Shown here piece by piece: positions 1-14,935 of a stretch of 15,000 nt of DNA. The translations under genes and the position numbers were made by a program. The notes under the pieces were generated by a model. It ran no database searches. It was not told the origin of the DNA and saw only the letters and a program-made list of their open reading frames with translations. The first letter of the stretch is position 1. Each line of letters opens with the position of its first letter. The DNA is from Halocaridina rubra (Eukaryota > Arthropoda > Malacostraca > Decapoda > Atyidae): contig JAXCGZ010010005.1 of the NCBI GenBank assembly GCA_037179515.1, forward strand, positions 20,001-35,000, in the 5' to 3' direction.

Positions 1-404
1 AATACCAGTAAATTGTCATTTTTATTGGCATACTCATTATATCTGTTCCTTTAGTAGGGAATTAGTAGACGTGGAACACCACGACTGTTTCTTCTAATAA
101 AGGATGCTAAAAATGTGAAAATTTCCTACTGCTTCACCTTGAAAGCTGTTGCACTCAAACTCTTGGTCGTTTTGTAAGGTTGCATAATTTATCAATCTTC
201 TTCGATTCCCTGATTCGTCGAGAGCGATAACCCTTAGTGCTTACGGTCTTTTTCTAGCCTAACTTGACCTAATAAGAATGAGGCCAATGTTATTATGAAA
301 CCTCGCGCAGTGTAAGCTGTATTCTCAAGTCCACAACAAAAAGATTTGTTGAATATAACTAGGAAAGATTCTAAAGTTTCTAAGAGCACTCATGAATAAG
401 GAGT
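1..404. other. Unassigned AT-rich intergenic DNA
   Basis: No open frame of useful length, no recognisable domain and no repeat shared with the rest of the window was seen on either strand. It runs into the first microsatellite. Confidence 0.5.
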
Positions 405-1113
<709 letters not shown>

Positions 1114-1298
1114 GTGTGGCTGTGGAACGAGTTCCGCGACTTTGAGGCGTCAGGTCGAGGGTTCGCCCCCCGTCACAGTCCGATGTTAGCAAGAGTATGC
1201 ACTCAAGTAACGATTACATCTGCCAAAGCAAGTCCTTCGCAAGAAGGTAAGAGTCCTAGCCCTTAATAGAAAAGGGAGACCGTGACGTAAAACCGGAA
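1114..1298 (+). mobile_element. tRNA-derived SINE, family A, copy 1 (old, degraded)
   Basis: The sequence matches the copies at 12880-13077 (+) and 6900-7100 (-). It has a tRNA-like 5' head with a B-box-like GGTTCGCCCCC, then the shared tail including GTTAGCAA, the CCTTCGCAAGAAGG hairpin, a CCCTT/AAGGG hairpin and the end GTGACGTAAAACCGG. The head has lost several bases around the A box compared with copy 2, so internal Pol III promotion is probably dead. No clear target-site duplication was found, and the 5' edge is approximate. Family identity rests on the three-way match in this window; I cannot assign a database name. Confidence 0.85.
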
Positions 1299-2472
<1,174 letters not shown>

Positions 2473-2593
2473 CAGATTCCTCAACCTCACTCGTGGCTTC
2501 ATTTTAGCATTTAATTCAATTCCCAATCTCATTCGGGCCATGAAATAACCAAATAAGCACATTACATATGTGAAAACATGAATCATTTTTTTC

Positions 2594-2660
2594 ACCCCGA
2601 CCGGGACTTGAACCTAGGACTTATGATTACTAAGTCAAGGCGCTACCACTACACCACAGA
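2594..2660 (-). other. tRNA-like Pol III promoter module, tandem unit 1
   Basis: Read on the minus strand, TGGTGTAGTGG (complement of 2646-2656) matches the tRNA A box and GGTTCAAGTCC (complement of 2604-2614) matches the B-box consensus. Spacing is tRNA-like. A D stem can be drawn. The T stem has an A/C mismatch, and the anticodon arm can be folded in more than one register, so no anticodon is assigned. A TTTT (complement of 2573-2576) lies about 18 nt past the end and could stop Pol III. It is probably a tRNA-derived repeat head or tRNA pseudogene rather than a working tRNA. Confidence 0.7.
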
Positions 2661-2868
2661 AGGTTAAAATGAATCCAACCTTATAGCTTATATCTGCTAT
2701 ACTTAGGGATGAATGCATTCTATCTGAATGCCACTATGTTCATATTACAGATTCCCCAACCTCACTCGTGGCTTCATTTTAGCATTTAATTCAATTCCCA
2801 ATCTCATTCGGACCATGAAATAACCAAATAAACACATTACAAATGTGAAAACATGAATCATTCTTTTC

Positions 2869-2935
2869 TACCCGACCGGGACTTGAACCTAGGACTTATG
2901 ATTACTAAGTCAAAATGCTACCACTACACCACAGA
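2869..2935 (-). other. tRNA-like Pol III promoter module, tandem unit 2
   Basis: This is the same module, 275 bp after the first. The A box (complement of 2921-2931) and B box (complement of 2879-2889) are unchanged, although three neighbouring bases after the A box differ (GCGCC in unit 1, GCATT in unit 2). The downstream TTTT is also kept. Retention of both boxes while nearby bases changed is notable, but two copies are too few to show selection. Confidence 0.7.
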
Positions 2936-3281
2936 AGGTTAAAAGGAATCCAACCTTACAGCTTATATCTGCTATACTTAGGAATGAACGCATTCTATCT
3001 GAATGCCACTATGTTCATATTGCAGATTCCCGAACCTCACTCGTGGCTTCATTTTAGCATTTAATTCAATTCCCAATCTCTGTTTTAAAAGAGAGAATGA
3101 AAAAAAAGTTTTTATATATTCGAATCTGGTGTGGCATCATGCGAACTTGTCCCAGAATGCTGACTGTAGGAATTCAACCAAGGCATTTTAATTTTGACAT
3201 TTGTATGCATTACCTTCAGCAAACCATGAATCCGCTGAGAATGACAGAAACAAGAAAGTTATCGTTAAAAAAAAAGATGGC

Positions 3282-3283
<2 letters not shown>

Positions 3284-3371
<88 letters not shown>
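3284..3371. repeat. (AG)n microsatellite
   Basis: A pure 88-bp AG tract. It lies in inverted relation to the (CT)n tract at 3674-3776, with about 300 bp between them. Confidence 0.98.
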
Positions 3372-4771
<1,400 letters not shown>

Positions 4772-5839
4772 GCAGGAGGTCATAACCTTATCAGGGTGGT
4801 GAGTGACATTCTCCGTGGCCTTGACATCGACCTGCCAGTGCAGGCGGCTGTCCCAGATTTACCACCCTGGCGTGTCCCCCTCCCCGCTGTCACATATACA
4901 CCGACCTCGAAGGATGTCTATCCCCCCTTGCAGAGACAGTTAGCTCTGGAGACTATCGCTGATGTATCCACGTCTGTCCCTGCAGCACACCACGTCTATG
5001 TTGATGGTTCTGTGCAAGCAGATGGGAGGGCGGCATGTGCTGTGTTTTCCCCCACCATGGAGCCGCCTGTGCCGGCTGATTCATGGATTGGCCGTAGACT
5101 ACCCACCTCGTCGAGCTCCACCTACTGTGAACTGAATGCCATCTTGGATGCCGTGACTCTCCTTGTTCGACGACGAGTGAATGGGGTAATAATTTGTGAC
5201 TCCCAATCGGCCCTACAAGCCCTATCCTCGCCAAGACCTATCTGTGGCCGTGCTGTGGGAGATATACTATGTCGCCTCGCAGCCGCTCGGGATGCTTCTC
5301 TTGTTGTGTCATTTGTGTGGACTCCATCCCACATTGGGCTGACTGGCAACGACACAGCGGATCGTCTTGCCAAGGCGGCCTGTATGCTGGATGGGCATGC
5401 TGTGGACGCTGAGCCCTCCCTCCGATGCCTACGTAACATCATCTACTCAGCTGGGTTTGCCATGACGGTCCAGCGCAGGGACACGGAGAGGGCCAACAGT
5501 GTGTCCATACAGCACCATGATCACTTCCTTGACAGTCGCTACAAGTATCGCAGATGCGGGTTAATGGTGCGGAAAAACAATGTAGTTAGTGCTTGGCTCA
5601 GAATGGGGTATCGGCCTTTATGGCAGGTCTCCCAGACTCTAGATATGCCACAGTACACCTCCTGTACATTATGCGACCGAACTAATGCTAACACTCTTGA
5701 CCACTATTGTCTTCAGTGCCCCACAGTGAGAGATGTTTTACCACGAGGTCAGAACTTAATACAGATCTGCTCATTTTTACTTAATGATGACAACCTTGAT
5801 GTTATTCTTGCTCGTTTTCCTCACTTTGGTGGCCATTAA
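4772..5839 (+). pseudogene. RNase H domain plus C-terminal Cys/His motif, same frame as the RT
   Basis: This would degrade the RNA strand of the RNA/DNA hybrid. RNase H residues are visible in order: Asp in YVDGS (codon 5003-5005), Glu in CELNAIL (5129-5131), Asp in CDSQSAL (5198-5200), the TPSHIGLTGN loop with its His, and Asp in ADRLAK (5360-5362). All four acidic residues are present. Further on, a C-X2-C-X9-H-X4-C motif starts at 5663 and ends near 5720, as in many LINEs with RNase H. The frame ends at TAA 5837-5839. The region is in phase with the RT upstream of the TGA at 4769, so it is the C-terminal part of the same polyprotein. There is no convincing ATG start here, so treating it as a separate gene would be wrong. 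Confidence 0.92.
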
Positions 5840-6113
5840 TTATATTGAATTATACATATATTTTCTGTATGTTGCTGTATAATTCTGTTTGTGCATTCTG
5901 CGTTTCTCTGAGCTTTACTTTTGCATATAATGTACTCTGTGCTGCCATTCTGTGAGTTGTGTGTTAGTATGCAGCAATGTTTTATCAATATGTACACCTC
6001 CCTGTAAACCATGTTCAATTCTTGGTTTTATATCCATTTGAAGCATTATATGTATGAACTCATGTAATGTCTGACGCCTTGGCGCAATAAATTAATAAAA
6101 TAAAATAAATAAT

Positions 6114-6115
<2 letters not shown>
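5840..6115 (+). other. LINE 3' UTR and A/T-rich tail
   Basis: Non-coding sequence after the stop ends with GACGCCTTGGCGCAATAAAT and an A-rich TAAA/TAAAA tail. AATAAA at 6086-6091 could act as a polyadenylation signal. GCCTTGGC before it is an 8-bp palindrome. The tail passes directly into a CT microsatellite. Confidence 0.75.
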
Positions 6116-6187
<72 letters not shown>

Positions 6188-6301
6188 ATATCTATCTCTT
6201 ACTCTCTCTCTCTCTTCCTCTCTCTCTCTCTTTCTGTCTATCTATCCATGAATCTCTTTATCTCTCTCTTTATATTACTCTCTCTTTCTCTTCTCTCTCT
6301 C
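6116..6301. repeat. (CT)n-(TCTA)n compound microsatellite, imperfect
   Basis: Pure CT for about 28 bp, then about ten TCTA units to 6183, then CT-rich degenerate sequence to 6301. It begins at the 3' tail of the LINE. Confidence 0.95.
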
Positions 6302-6368
6302 ATAAAATATTGTGTGAGATAGATATAGAGAAAAATAGAAAGACATATATAGTTGATTTAATAGATTT

Positions 6369-6459
<91 letters not shown>
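6369..6459. repeat. (AG)n microsatellite
   Basis: A 91-bp AG tract with one extra G after the first nine AG units. It is complementary to the CT-rich tract about 70 bp upstream, so the two could pair. Confidence 0.97.
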
Positions 6460-6461
<2 letters not shown>

Positions 6462-6883
6462 TACATTCATATTCCATCAAATATATATAGAATAGTATTA
6501 TTAGCTTCCTTTTTCAAATAATATATCCAATTTCACCTAGGAACTTTATATCAGCTCAGAAAAATTCAGTTTGGGTTCTCTTCTCCCAGAACTGGAATTG
6601 AAACCACTCATCTTCCGAGGTTAAATTTGCTATCAATACCTTCACTGTGGGATATCAACCGCTTGTTCTCTAATGAAAAAAAAAGCACAATTAACCGTTG
6701 TTTAAGATAGTGAACAGGAAGTGCATTAATGTTTCAGCATTAGACCCATTGGCATGAGTGGATAACGTTTAATAATGAATTATATGTTGCAAAAGAATAA
6801 TTTATATTTATTATTGATGAAATTTTGCGCAGATAAAATTTCAATGTTCTATAATTAATAGCAGAGGCAAGGAACTGGGATTT
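6460..6883. other. Unassigned AT-rich DNA with a possible tRNA-like relic
   Basis: AT-rich sequence without coding signal. The only structured part is the minus-strand tRNA-like relic near 6575-6650, described separately. Confidence 0.45.
6575..6650 (-). other. Possible relic of a different tRNA-derived SINE
   Basis: On the minus strand a GAAGGTATTGATAGC stretch resembles a degenerate A box and D loop. About 40 nt later GGTTTCAATTCC resembles a B box with one extra T, followed by CAGTTCTGGG. The order and spacing fit a decayed tRNA-like head, but the match is weak and there is no second copy in the window to confirm a family. Confidence 0.33.
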
Positions 6884-6899
6884 CACAGAGCTCGACTAT
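6884..6899. repeat. Target-site duplication, left copy, of SINE copy 3
   Basis: cacagagctcgactat here is repeated exactly at 7101-7116, on either side of the minus-strand SINE. Confidence 0.93.
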
Positions 6900-7100
6900 G
6901 GATTGCATTCGGTTTTAGGTCACGAACTCCCTTTTCTACTAAGGGCTAGGACGGTTGCCTTCTTACAGAGGACTTGTTTTGGCAGACGTAATCGTTACCC
7001 TGAGTGCATGCCCTTACTAACCTCAGTCCCTGACGGGGCGCGAACCCTCGACTTGCCGGCTCAGAGACGCAGACATTACCATTTTGCCAATGAGACTACG
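6900..7100 (-). mobile_element. tRNA-derived SINE, family A, copy 3, with 16-bp TSD
   Basis: Read on the minus strand it begins CGTAGTC, has an A-box-like TGGCAAAATGG (complement of 7079-7089) and a B-box-like GGTTCGCGCCC (complement of 7036-7046), then the family tail with GAGGTTAG, GCATGCACTCAG and GCCAAAACAAGTCC, a CCCTT/AAGGG hairpin and CTAAAACCG at the 3' end. The body after the B box matches copy 2 at roughly 80% by eye; the head is more different. The perfect 16-bp TSD fixes the insertion at 201 bp. The 3' end is not poly(A). The open frame across it at 6903-7142 is a coincidence. Confidence 0.93.
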
Positions 7101-7116
7101 CACAGAGCTCGACTAT
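7101..7116. repeat. Target-site duplication, right copy, of SINE copy 3
   Basis: Exact repeat of 6884-6899. The bases beyond each copy differ, so the 16-bp length is well defined. Confidence 0.93.
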
Positions 7117-7393
7117 ATACCTTCAATATAGCGGGGACTTGAATTCCCTCTCAAATCACATGGACCCAGTGATATCTAGGTCATGGCTATGTAATCAGGT
7201 AGACCTATAGGATATTACCTATCCCGTAATTAACTACCTAATTGATTCAGGAAAGATTGGGCCACAATCGATGGATATAAAAAAGTCTTAAGTGTCGTCA
7301 GTAATCAAAACGGACATTCACCACCCTTTGCATCATCTTCCCGTAATGAATCAAGACATACGAGGGTGCTCTGGGAGGAGATCTCCAAACAAA
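7117..7393. other. Unassigned DNA, possibly 5' part of an old LINE
   Basis: No frame or motif was recognised. It lies directly before the endonuclease relic and could be its 5' UTR, but nothing in the sequence proves this. Confidence 0.4.
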
Positions 7394-7516
7394 ATCCTGT
7401 CAGTAGGCTATGTGAATGCATGGTCCTTGTAGAGGGACTGAGAGTAAAAGGGCAATGACTGGAAGTCTGTCTGTGAGGAGAATATGAATGTGTTAGCGCT
7501 GGGTGAAACACGATTG
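7394..7516 (+). pseudogene. Relic of a LINE apurinic-type endonuclease N-terminus
   Basis: In the frame starting at 7394 the translation runs ILSVGYVNAWSL, then stops at 7430, 7439 and 7445, then KGNDWKSVCEENMNVLALGETRL. The pairing of a VNAWSL-type start with a VLALGETRL segment is typical of the first strands of the AP-like endonuclease in non-LTR retrotransposons (the Glu in GETR corresponds to the metal-binding Glu). No downstream endonuclease sequence was recognised, so this is a short orphan fragment. The clade cannot be given. It does not join either LINE in the window, although the second LINE lacks this same N-terminal part. Confidence 0.6.
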
Positions 7517-7532
7517 TCTTTTGTGATTAGAA

Positions 7533-7569
7533 GTGCACTTTGACTCAGCTACCTCCTTCTAATGGGAAT
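7533..7569 (+). repeat. Short dispersed repeat shared with 1358-1393
   Basis: It carries the same GTGC, GACTCAGC, CTCCTT and AATGGG blocks as 1358-1393. It follows the endonuclease relic closely, so the shared stretch might be part of one decayed LINE family. Confidence 0.45.
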
Positions 7570-8164
7570 GGCACACATTTTATAGGGAAAAATAGAAGTT
7601 TGCCTCCTTATGATAGCTGATTAGATTTAACCTCTGGCGTCCATCTAGGAGGTCCTGCATTCTACTCCAAAATATCGTTTTGCTGGAGTCACTTGAGTGT
7701 AGAAGGAAAGAGTAATGACATTCCTTGTGTTGCAGATCTTATTTACACAATGGGTTTAGTGACCAAATATTCAGATATTAAAGGTCAACCGTGGATTACT
7801 TTCTTTAGAAGTTTAAGAGAATCTATGACTCAGAAGAGAGAGATTATTTCTGAGAATGCATAACCATAAAACAATTATTCTAGAACACATCCCCCATGCA
7901 CACACACACAGCTTCATTTTCACTGCTTATATTCGTTATTGATGTTGCAATTTAGTAGTCTATTTACTTGAAAATAATTGACTTTTTTTTCAAAACCAAG
8001 AAATATGTAACCGAAAATTTTGTTACTTAAGGGAAATATGTCTCTCAAACTCTAAAGGTCATAAAAGATGTTTCTTTAGAATCTATTAAAAACAAAAATC
8101 TTAATTTATTGTTAAAAGTTTTATTTGTTCCAGAATTAATTTTTCATTATATTCCGTTTGGTGT
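7570..8164. other. Unassigned AT-rich DNA
   Basis: No coding or structural signal apart from a short (CA)n run at about 7899-7910. Confidence 0.5.
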
Positions 8165-8234
8165 GTCCTAGGTTTAAGTGCAGGTCGAGGTAAAAATTAT
8201 TCATGTTTTCACATATAGTAATGTGCTTATTGGA
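8165..8234 (+). repeat. Dispersed fragment of the 275-bp unit
   Basis: Starting in a degenerate T-arm (GTCCTAGGTTTAAGTG), it continues through a GGTCGAGG segment, ATTATTCATGTTTTCACATAT and AATGTGCTTATTGG. This matches the complement of the tRNA-like unit at about 2545-2620, in the opposite orientation to the tandem copies. The A-box half is missing. The TTTT after the tRNA-like part is conserved. Confidence 0.75.
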
Positions 8235-10416
<2,182 letters not shown>

Positions 10417-11173
10417 CGTCATAGTGCCTCTCCTTCGTGCGCTAGCCCACGTCAGTGTAGCAAGCTCAAGAAGTATGCCAATAGACTTGCAAAGCACATT
10501 GATATACAATCACTATATGCTTCCACTGACCCATTTCAAATCTCTCACTATAGCCTGTATAATCGTTTATGTTCCAATGGTGGGGTCTGTGCCTACTGGA
10601 ACAGTAATACTCCTATTGCAAAGCTCATGGACCTTGATTCTCCTGACTTTGATGTTCTCTGGCTGAAAATCTATCTCTCTACTACCACTATATTCCTTTC
10701 CTTATGCTAATGCTCTCCAAACTCCACTGACTTTGTGTCTTCTCACCCTAATTCCAAAGTTCTTTATATTGGGGACTTCAATGTGCACCACAGTGAGTGG
10801 CTTACTTCTTCGTACACTGATGTGGAAGGGAGTGAGTCACTTGCTTTCTCTATTACTCATGATCTGGAGCATATTTACAAACATCCTTCCTCGTGTTCCT
10901 GATTGACATGAACATACAGAGAACACTCTTGACCTAATTCTTACTTCAAATCCTTCAAACTACTTGTATTCTGTGTTTTCAACTCTTGGTAAATCTGAGC
11001 ACTCAATGATCTCAATCTTTTCCATTTTTATTCCACATCCATCAATCCCTCCTACTCAGCGCTGCCTTTGGCACTCTGAGCATACCCAACTTGAAGATTT
11101 CAGTAAATTCTTCTTTGACTTCCCAAGGGATGACTGCTGCATCCAGTCCCACAACCTGGATCAGTTAGCCTAA
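10417..11173 (+). pseudogene. Endonuclease domain remnant of the second LINE
   Basis: The intact enzyme would nick target DNA to prime reverse transcription. In the 10417 frame SNGGVCAYWNSNT, DFDVLWLKI, then (after a TAA at 10708-10710) CSPNSTDFV and YIGDFNVHHSEWL are visible. The spacer between DFV and the GDFN strand seems shorter than usual. A +1 frameshift near 10890 moves the frame to TLDLILTSNPS and GKSEHSMIS, where the conserved catalytic SDH is SEH. RCLWHSE and FFFDFPRDD follow, as in this family, up to TAA 11171-11173. The first endonuclease strands are absent. A TGA in the VPD-HEH stretch near 10904 looks like a CGA decay. Confidence 0.85.
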
Positions 11174-12003
11174 AAGTGGCCGAGATCATAATCCCGGGAA
11201 TGTAGCCATTCATCCCCTCTTTTATGAAAACTTTTTCTCCCCCTAATCCTTGGTTTAACCATGCCTGCTCCATGGCTATTTAGGTCAAAAATCGGGCACA
11301 ACGGTCGAATCAAGCCCTTCCTTCTGAGCTAATTCTTTTAACTTTTATGACAGCTAGAGATCGTTGTATTCCTCAAATTTGAAGGCCTTAAGTTTCCTTT
11401 ATAAGAGGGAAAGTTGGTGACCTTAACTTCTCTCCTACTGATAAATGTTTCTGGCAATTGGCCATTTACCCTTCTAACTGCTTGTTTAACAAAAACTTTC
11501 CCCTTCTCTTTTGTTCCGATGGTTCTATAGCTTTCTCTCCCACTGACAAAGCCATTCTATTTGGTTCTCATTTTTCTGCCAACTCTTCTGTAAACGAGTC
11601 TAGAGCACCTGTCCCTCATTCTTTACCCCTTTCTAACCCTATGCCCTTCTTTATCCTTTTTTCACGCAAAGTTCATAAGGTTCTTTGCTCGCTAAAGACA
11701 AACATGGCATCTGGTCCTGATAGTATCCCTGCAAGGTTCCTTAAGAAGTTTGCAGATGAACTGGCTCCTTAGCTTTGATGTCTTATTTACCTCATTTTTT
11801 CAAGTAGTATCTATCATTGATCTTGGAATCATGCTCTAGTGCAACCTGATCCTACGAATGGTGACTGCTCTATTCCTCCAAATTACCGACCAATTGCCCT
11901 AACCTCATCTATTGCTAAAGTTTTCGTAACTTTGCTAAATTTTCACTTCTTGAAACATTTTGAATCTAACTCGCTTATCTCCAATAAACAGTACGGTTTT
12001 CTG
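11170..12003 (+). pseudogene. Linker and fingers of the second LINE's reverse transcriptase
   Basis: Reading from 11170 in one frame, with several internal stops, gives NPWFNHACSMAI, the DKCFWQLA segment, CSDGSIAFSPTDKAILFGSHF, then MASGPDSIPARFLKKFAD (the usual GPDxIP motif before RT motif 1). After TAG at 11770 the same frame gives NYRPIALTSSIAKVF and NKQYGF. The longest stop-free part is 11458-11772. A +1 shift near 12001, inside the QYGF-R-STGD motif, moves the frame. Motif order and spacing match Jockey/CR1-type RTs. Confidence 0.85.
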
Positions 12004-12590
12004 TAAGGCAAGATCAACTGGTGACCTCATGTCCCATCTTACTCATGTATGGTCATCTTCTTTGAGAAACTATGAAGAATCCTTTGTTGTCGCCCTTGAT
12101 ATTTCTAAGGATTTTGACAGAGTCTGGGACAAGGCTATGTTGGCCAAACTCCCTGCTTCTGACTTTACCCCCTTCTCTCTATACTCTGATTTCTAGTATT
12201 CTTTCTGAACGTTATATATCTGTGGTGGTTGATGGCGTAATATCTAACCCATTCTCTGTTACCAGTGTTGTTCCACAGGGCTCTGTTCTCTCACTTACTC
12301 TGTTCCTTCGCTTCATTAACAGTCTGCTTCAGTACCCATCCTCCTCTCTCCTACACACCTATGCCGATGATTCTACCTAGCATTTTTCTGCTGCCTTTTC
12401 TACACAACCTTCATCTGCTACTCATAATCAGTCTTCTTTCACTCTTTCTTCTACTCTCAGCTCCGATTTGCAGAAGTTATCTGAGTAAGGCACCAAATAT
12501 TTATTTAAATCTAATGCCTCCAAGACATAGTTTCTGGCTGTGTCTTTATTTTCTTCTCTTCCTGATACCCACATGTATTTGTAACTAAAG
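12002..12590 (+). pseudogene. Palm (catalytic) part of the second LINE's reverse transcriptase
   Basis: The frame of 12002 gives ARSTGDLMSHLTHVWSSSL and VALDISKDFDRVWDKAML, that is motif A with its catalytic Asp; the usual Ala of SKAFD is Asp here. Another shift near 12170 gives LSERYISVVVDG, then VPQGSVLS (motif B) and HTYADDST (motif C), ending at TAG 12378-12380 directly after motif C. Beyond this, serine-rich sequence and SDLQKLSE with further stops continue to about 12590. The catalytic motifs are recognisable but the gene cannot be expressed as one protein. Confidence 0.88.
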
Positions 12591-12860
12591 AAATTCATCC
12601 TCTTAAATTTATTAACATATTGGGAATAACGATAGCCTCTAACTTTTCTAGGAAGAGTCACATAAGCCAAATTTCTAAATCTGCATCCAAAAAATTGGGG
12701 GTTCTATTCAATTTTTGTCATTTTTTTTTCCTCTTTACAGTTACTTAAAATCTATTAAGGTCTTATCCATCCCTGCTTAGAATACTGCTCGCACAACTGA
12801 GGTGCTTTTTCATATACTTATCTCCTTAATAGGGTTGAATGTAAATCAATTAGACTCGTT
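12590..12860 (+). pseudogene. Thumb region of the second LINE, before the SINE
   Basis: Several frames give pieces such as IHPLKFINILGI, KSHISQISKSASKKLGVL and GLIHPCLEYCSH followed by LNRVECKSIRLVNDPSLT. These match the usual order after YADD in this LINE group (the LG strand, the YCS-W segment, then the LxxVQxRAxRL-like helix). It is broken by stops and at least one frameshift. The coding trace is cut at 12879 by the SINE and resumes at 13078. Confidence 0.75.
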
Positions 12861-12879
12861 AATGACCCTTCTCTTACCT
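12861..12879. repeat. Target-site duplication, left copy, of SINE copy 2
   Basis: aatgacccttctcttacct, repeated exactly at 13078-13096. It encodes part of the LINE protein (NDPSLT), which is therefore duplicated. Confidence 0.97.
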
Positions 12880-13077
12880 GTAGTCGCCGTGGCTCAGTCG
12901 GTAGCGTCTCCGACTCTGAGGCGTCAGGTCAAGGGTTCGCGCCCCGTCACGGTCTGAGGTTAGCAAAGGCATGCACTCAGCGTAAGGATTACATTTGCCA
13001 AAACAAGTCCTTCGCAAGAAGGCAACCGTCCTACCCCTTGGTTGATAAGGGAGTCCGTGACGTAAAACCGGAAACCG
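12880..13077 (+). mobile_element. tRNA-derived SINE, family A, copy 2, with 19-bp TSD (best copy)
   Basis: This 198-bp insert is the best-preserved family member. It starts GTAGTCGCCG, with A box TGGCTCAGTCGG at 12890-12901 and B box GGTTCGCGCCC at 12934-12944. The head resembles a tRNA, possibly tRNA-Lys-like in the D arm and anticodon region, though the arms no longer pair fully. The tail contains GAGGTTAGCAAAGGCATG, the hairpin CCTTCGCAAGAAGG, the hairpin CCCTT-GGTTGAT-AAGGG, and ends GTGACGTAAAACCGG with no poly(A). The perfect 19-bp TSD fits LINE-driven target-primed insertion. The tail does not obviously match the 3' end of either LINE here, so the partner LINE is unknown. Confidence 0.97.
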
Positions 13078-13096
13078 AATGACCCTTCTCTTACCT
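13078..13096. repeat. Target-site duplication, right copy, of SINE copy 2
   Basis: Exact repeat of 12861-12879. LINE coding sequence resumes within it. Confidence 0.97.
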
Positions 13097-13521
13097 CTAA
13101 TATAGATTCTCTTTCTCTTCGCTGTAAGGTATCATCCCTATCTCTTTTCTATCGCTGTTACTTCCATCTCTGCTCTGATGAGTTGGCAAGTTGCATCCCT
13201 CCCCCACTAACGAGGCCACGTAACACTCGTCAAATGGGCTCGTCTCACAGGTACTGTGTGGAGATTTGTAGCTCCTTGATTGGTTGGTCCAGTGACTACT
13301 TTCTCCCATCCACCTCCAGACTCTGGAACTCTCTTCCCTCTTCTAAAGATCCTCAGTACTTCGCCTTTTCTTTCAGCCTATCCTTTTCCTATTGTGTGTC
13401 ATTAGCTCTTCTCTGCCTTGTCCTTAACCTTTTACTTTTTCTTCGTCTTGAAGTTTTTTCATGCCCTGGCTTTATGGATGAGTTTAGTTTTTTTTTTCAT
13501 GTCCTGGTGTCACATTCATAA
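13078..13521 (+). pseudogene. C-terminal region of the second LINE, after the SINE
   Basis: The frame is open from NDPSLTSNIDSLSLRCKVSS through LSLFYRCYFHLCSDELA, then SSHRYCVEICSSLIGWSSDY, SRLWNSLPSSKDP and a hydrophobic, Leu/Phe-rich end, to TAA 13519-13521. The L-RR--LSLFY-CYFG-type segment and the SRLWNSLP motif are typical of the end of this LINE group. It is the longest undamaged part of the element. An apparent start at 13183 is only an internal Met. Confidence 0.85.

Positions 13522-14935
<1,414 letters not shown>

Larger units (their letters stand above)
10417..13521 (+). mobile_element. Decayed Jockey/CR1-like non-LTR retrotransposon, interrupted by a SINE
   Basis: Endonuclease, reverse transcriptase and a C-terminal LWNSLP region follow in the expected order over about 3.1 kb, spread over all three forward frames with many stops and at least four frameshifts. 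No RNase H domain is seen, unlike the LINE at 3777. The endonuclease N-terminus and ORF1 are missing. A 198-bp SINE plus a 19-bp duplication lies near the 3' end. The Jockey/CR1 placement is inferred from the DFNVHH endonuclease motif, YADDST and the LWNSLP tail; the exact clade is not settled. Start and end are approximate. Confidence 0.88.

Noticed and set aside
1..404. Possible LINE C-terminus trace around 130-260
   Set aside because: Short peptide-like stretches were seen in two frames but no motif could be tied to a known LINE domain.
2594..2935. Functional tRNA genes in the tandem units
   Set aside because: The A and B boxes are good, but the T stem has a mismatch and the anticodon arm has no unambiguous register, so I treat them as tRNA-like promoter modules.
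4953..5442. Minus-strand frames of 93 and 106 aa
   Set aside because: They are shadows opposite the RNase H coding region and show no motif.
5840..6115. SINE tail derived from the 3' end of the RT-RNase H LINE
   Set aside because: Only a few bases such as TGACG agree; this is not enough to link the SINE to this LINE.
6903..7142. 79-aa open frame
   Set aside because: It lies across the minus-strand SINE and its flanks; the SINE and TSD explain the sequence.
7305..7511. 68-aa minus-strand frame
   Set aside because: No motif, and opposite the endonuclease relic.
12428..12670. 80-aa minus-strand frame
   Set aside because: Opposite the decayed RT region and without motifs.
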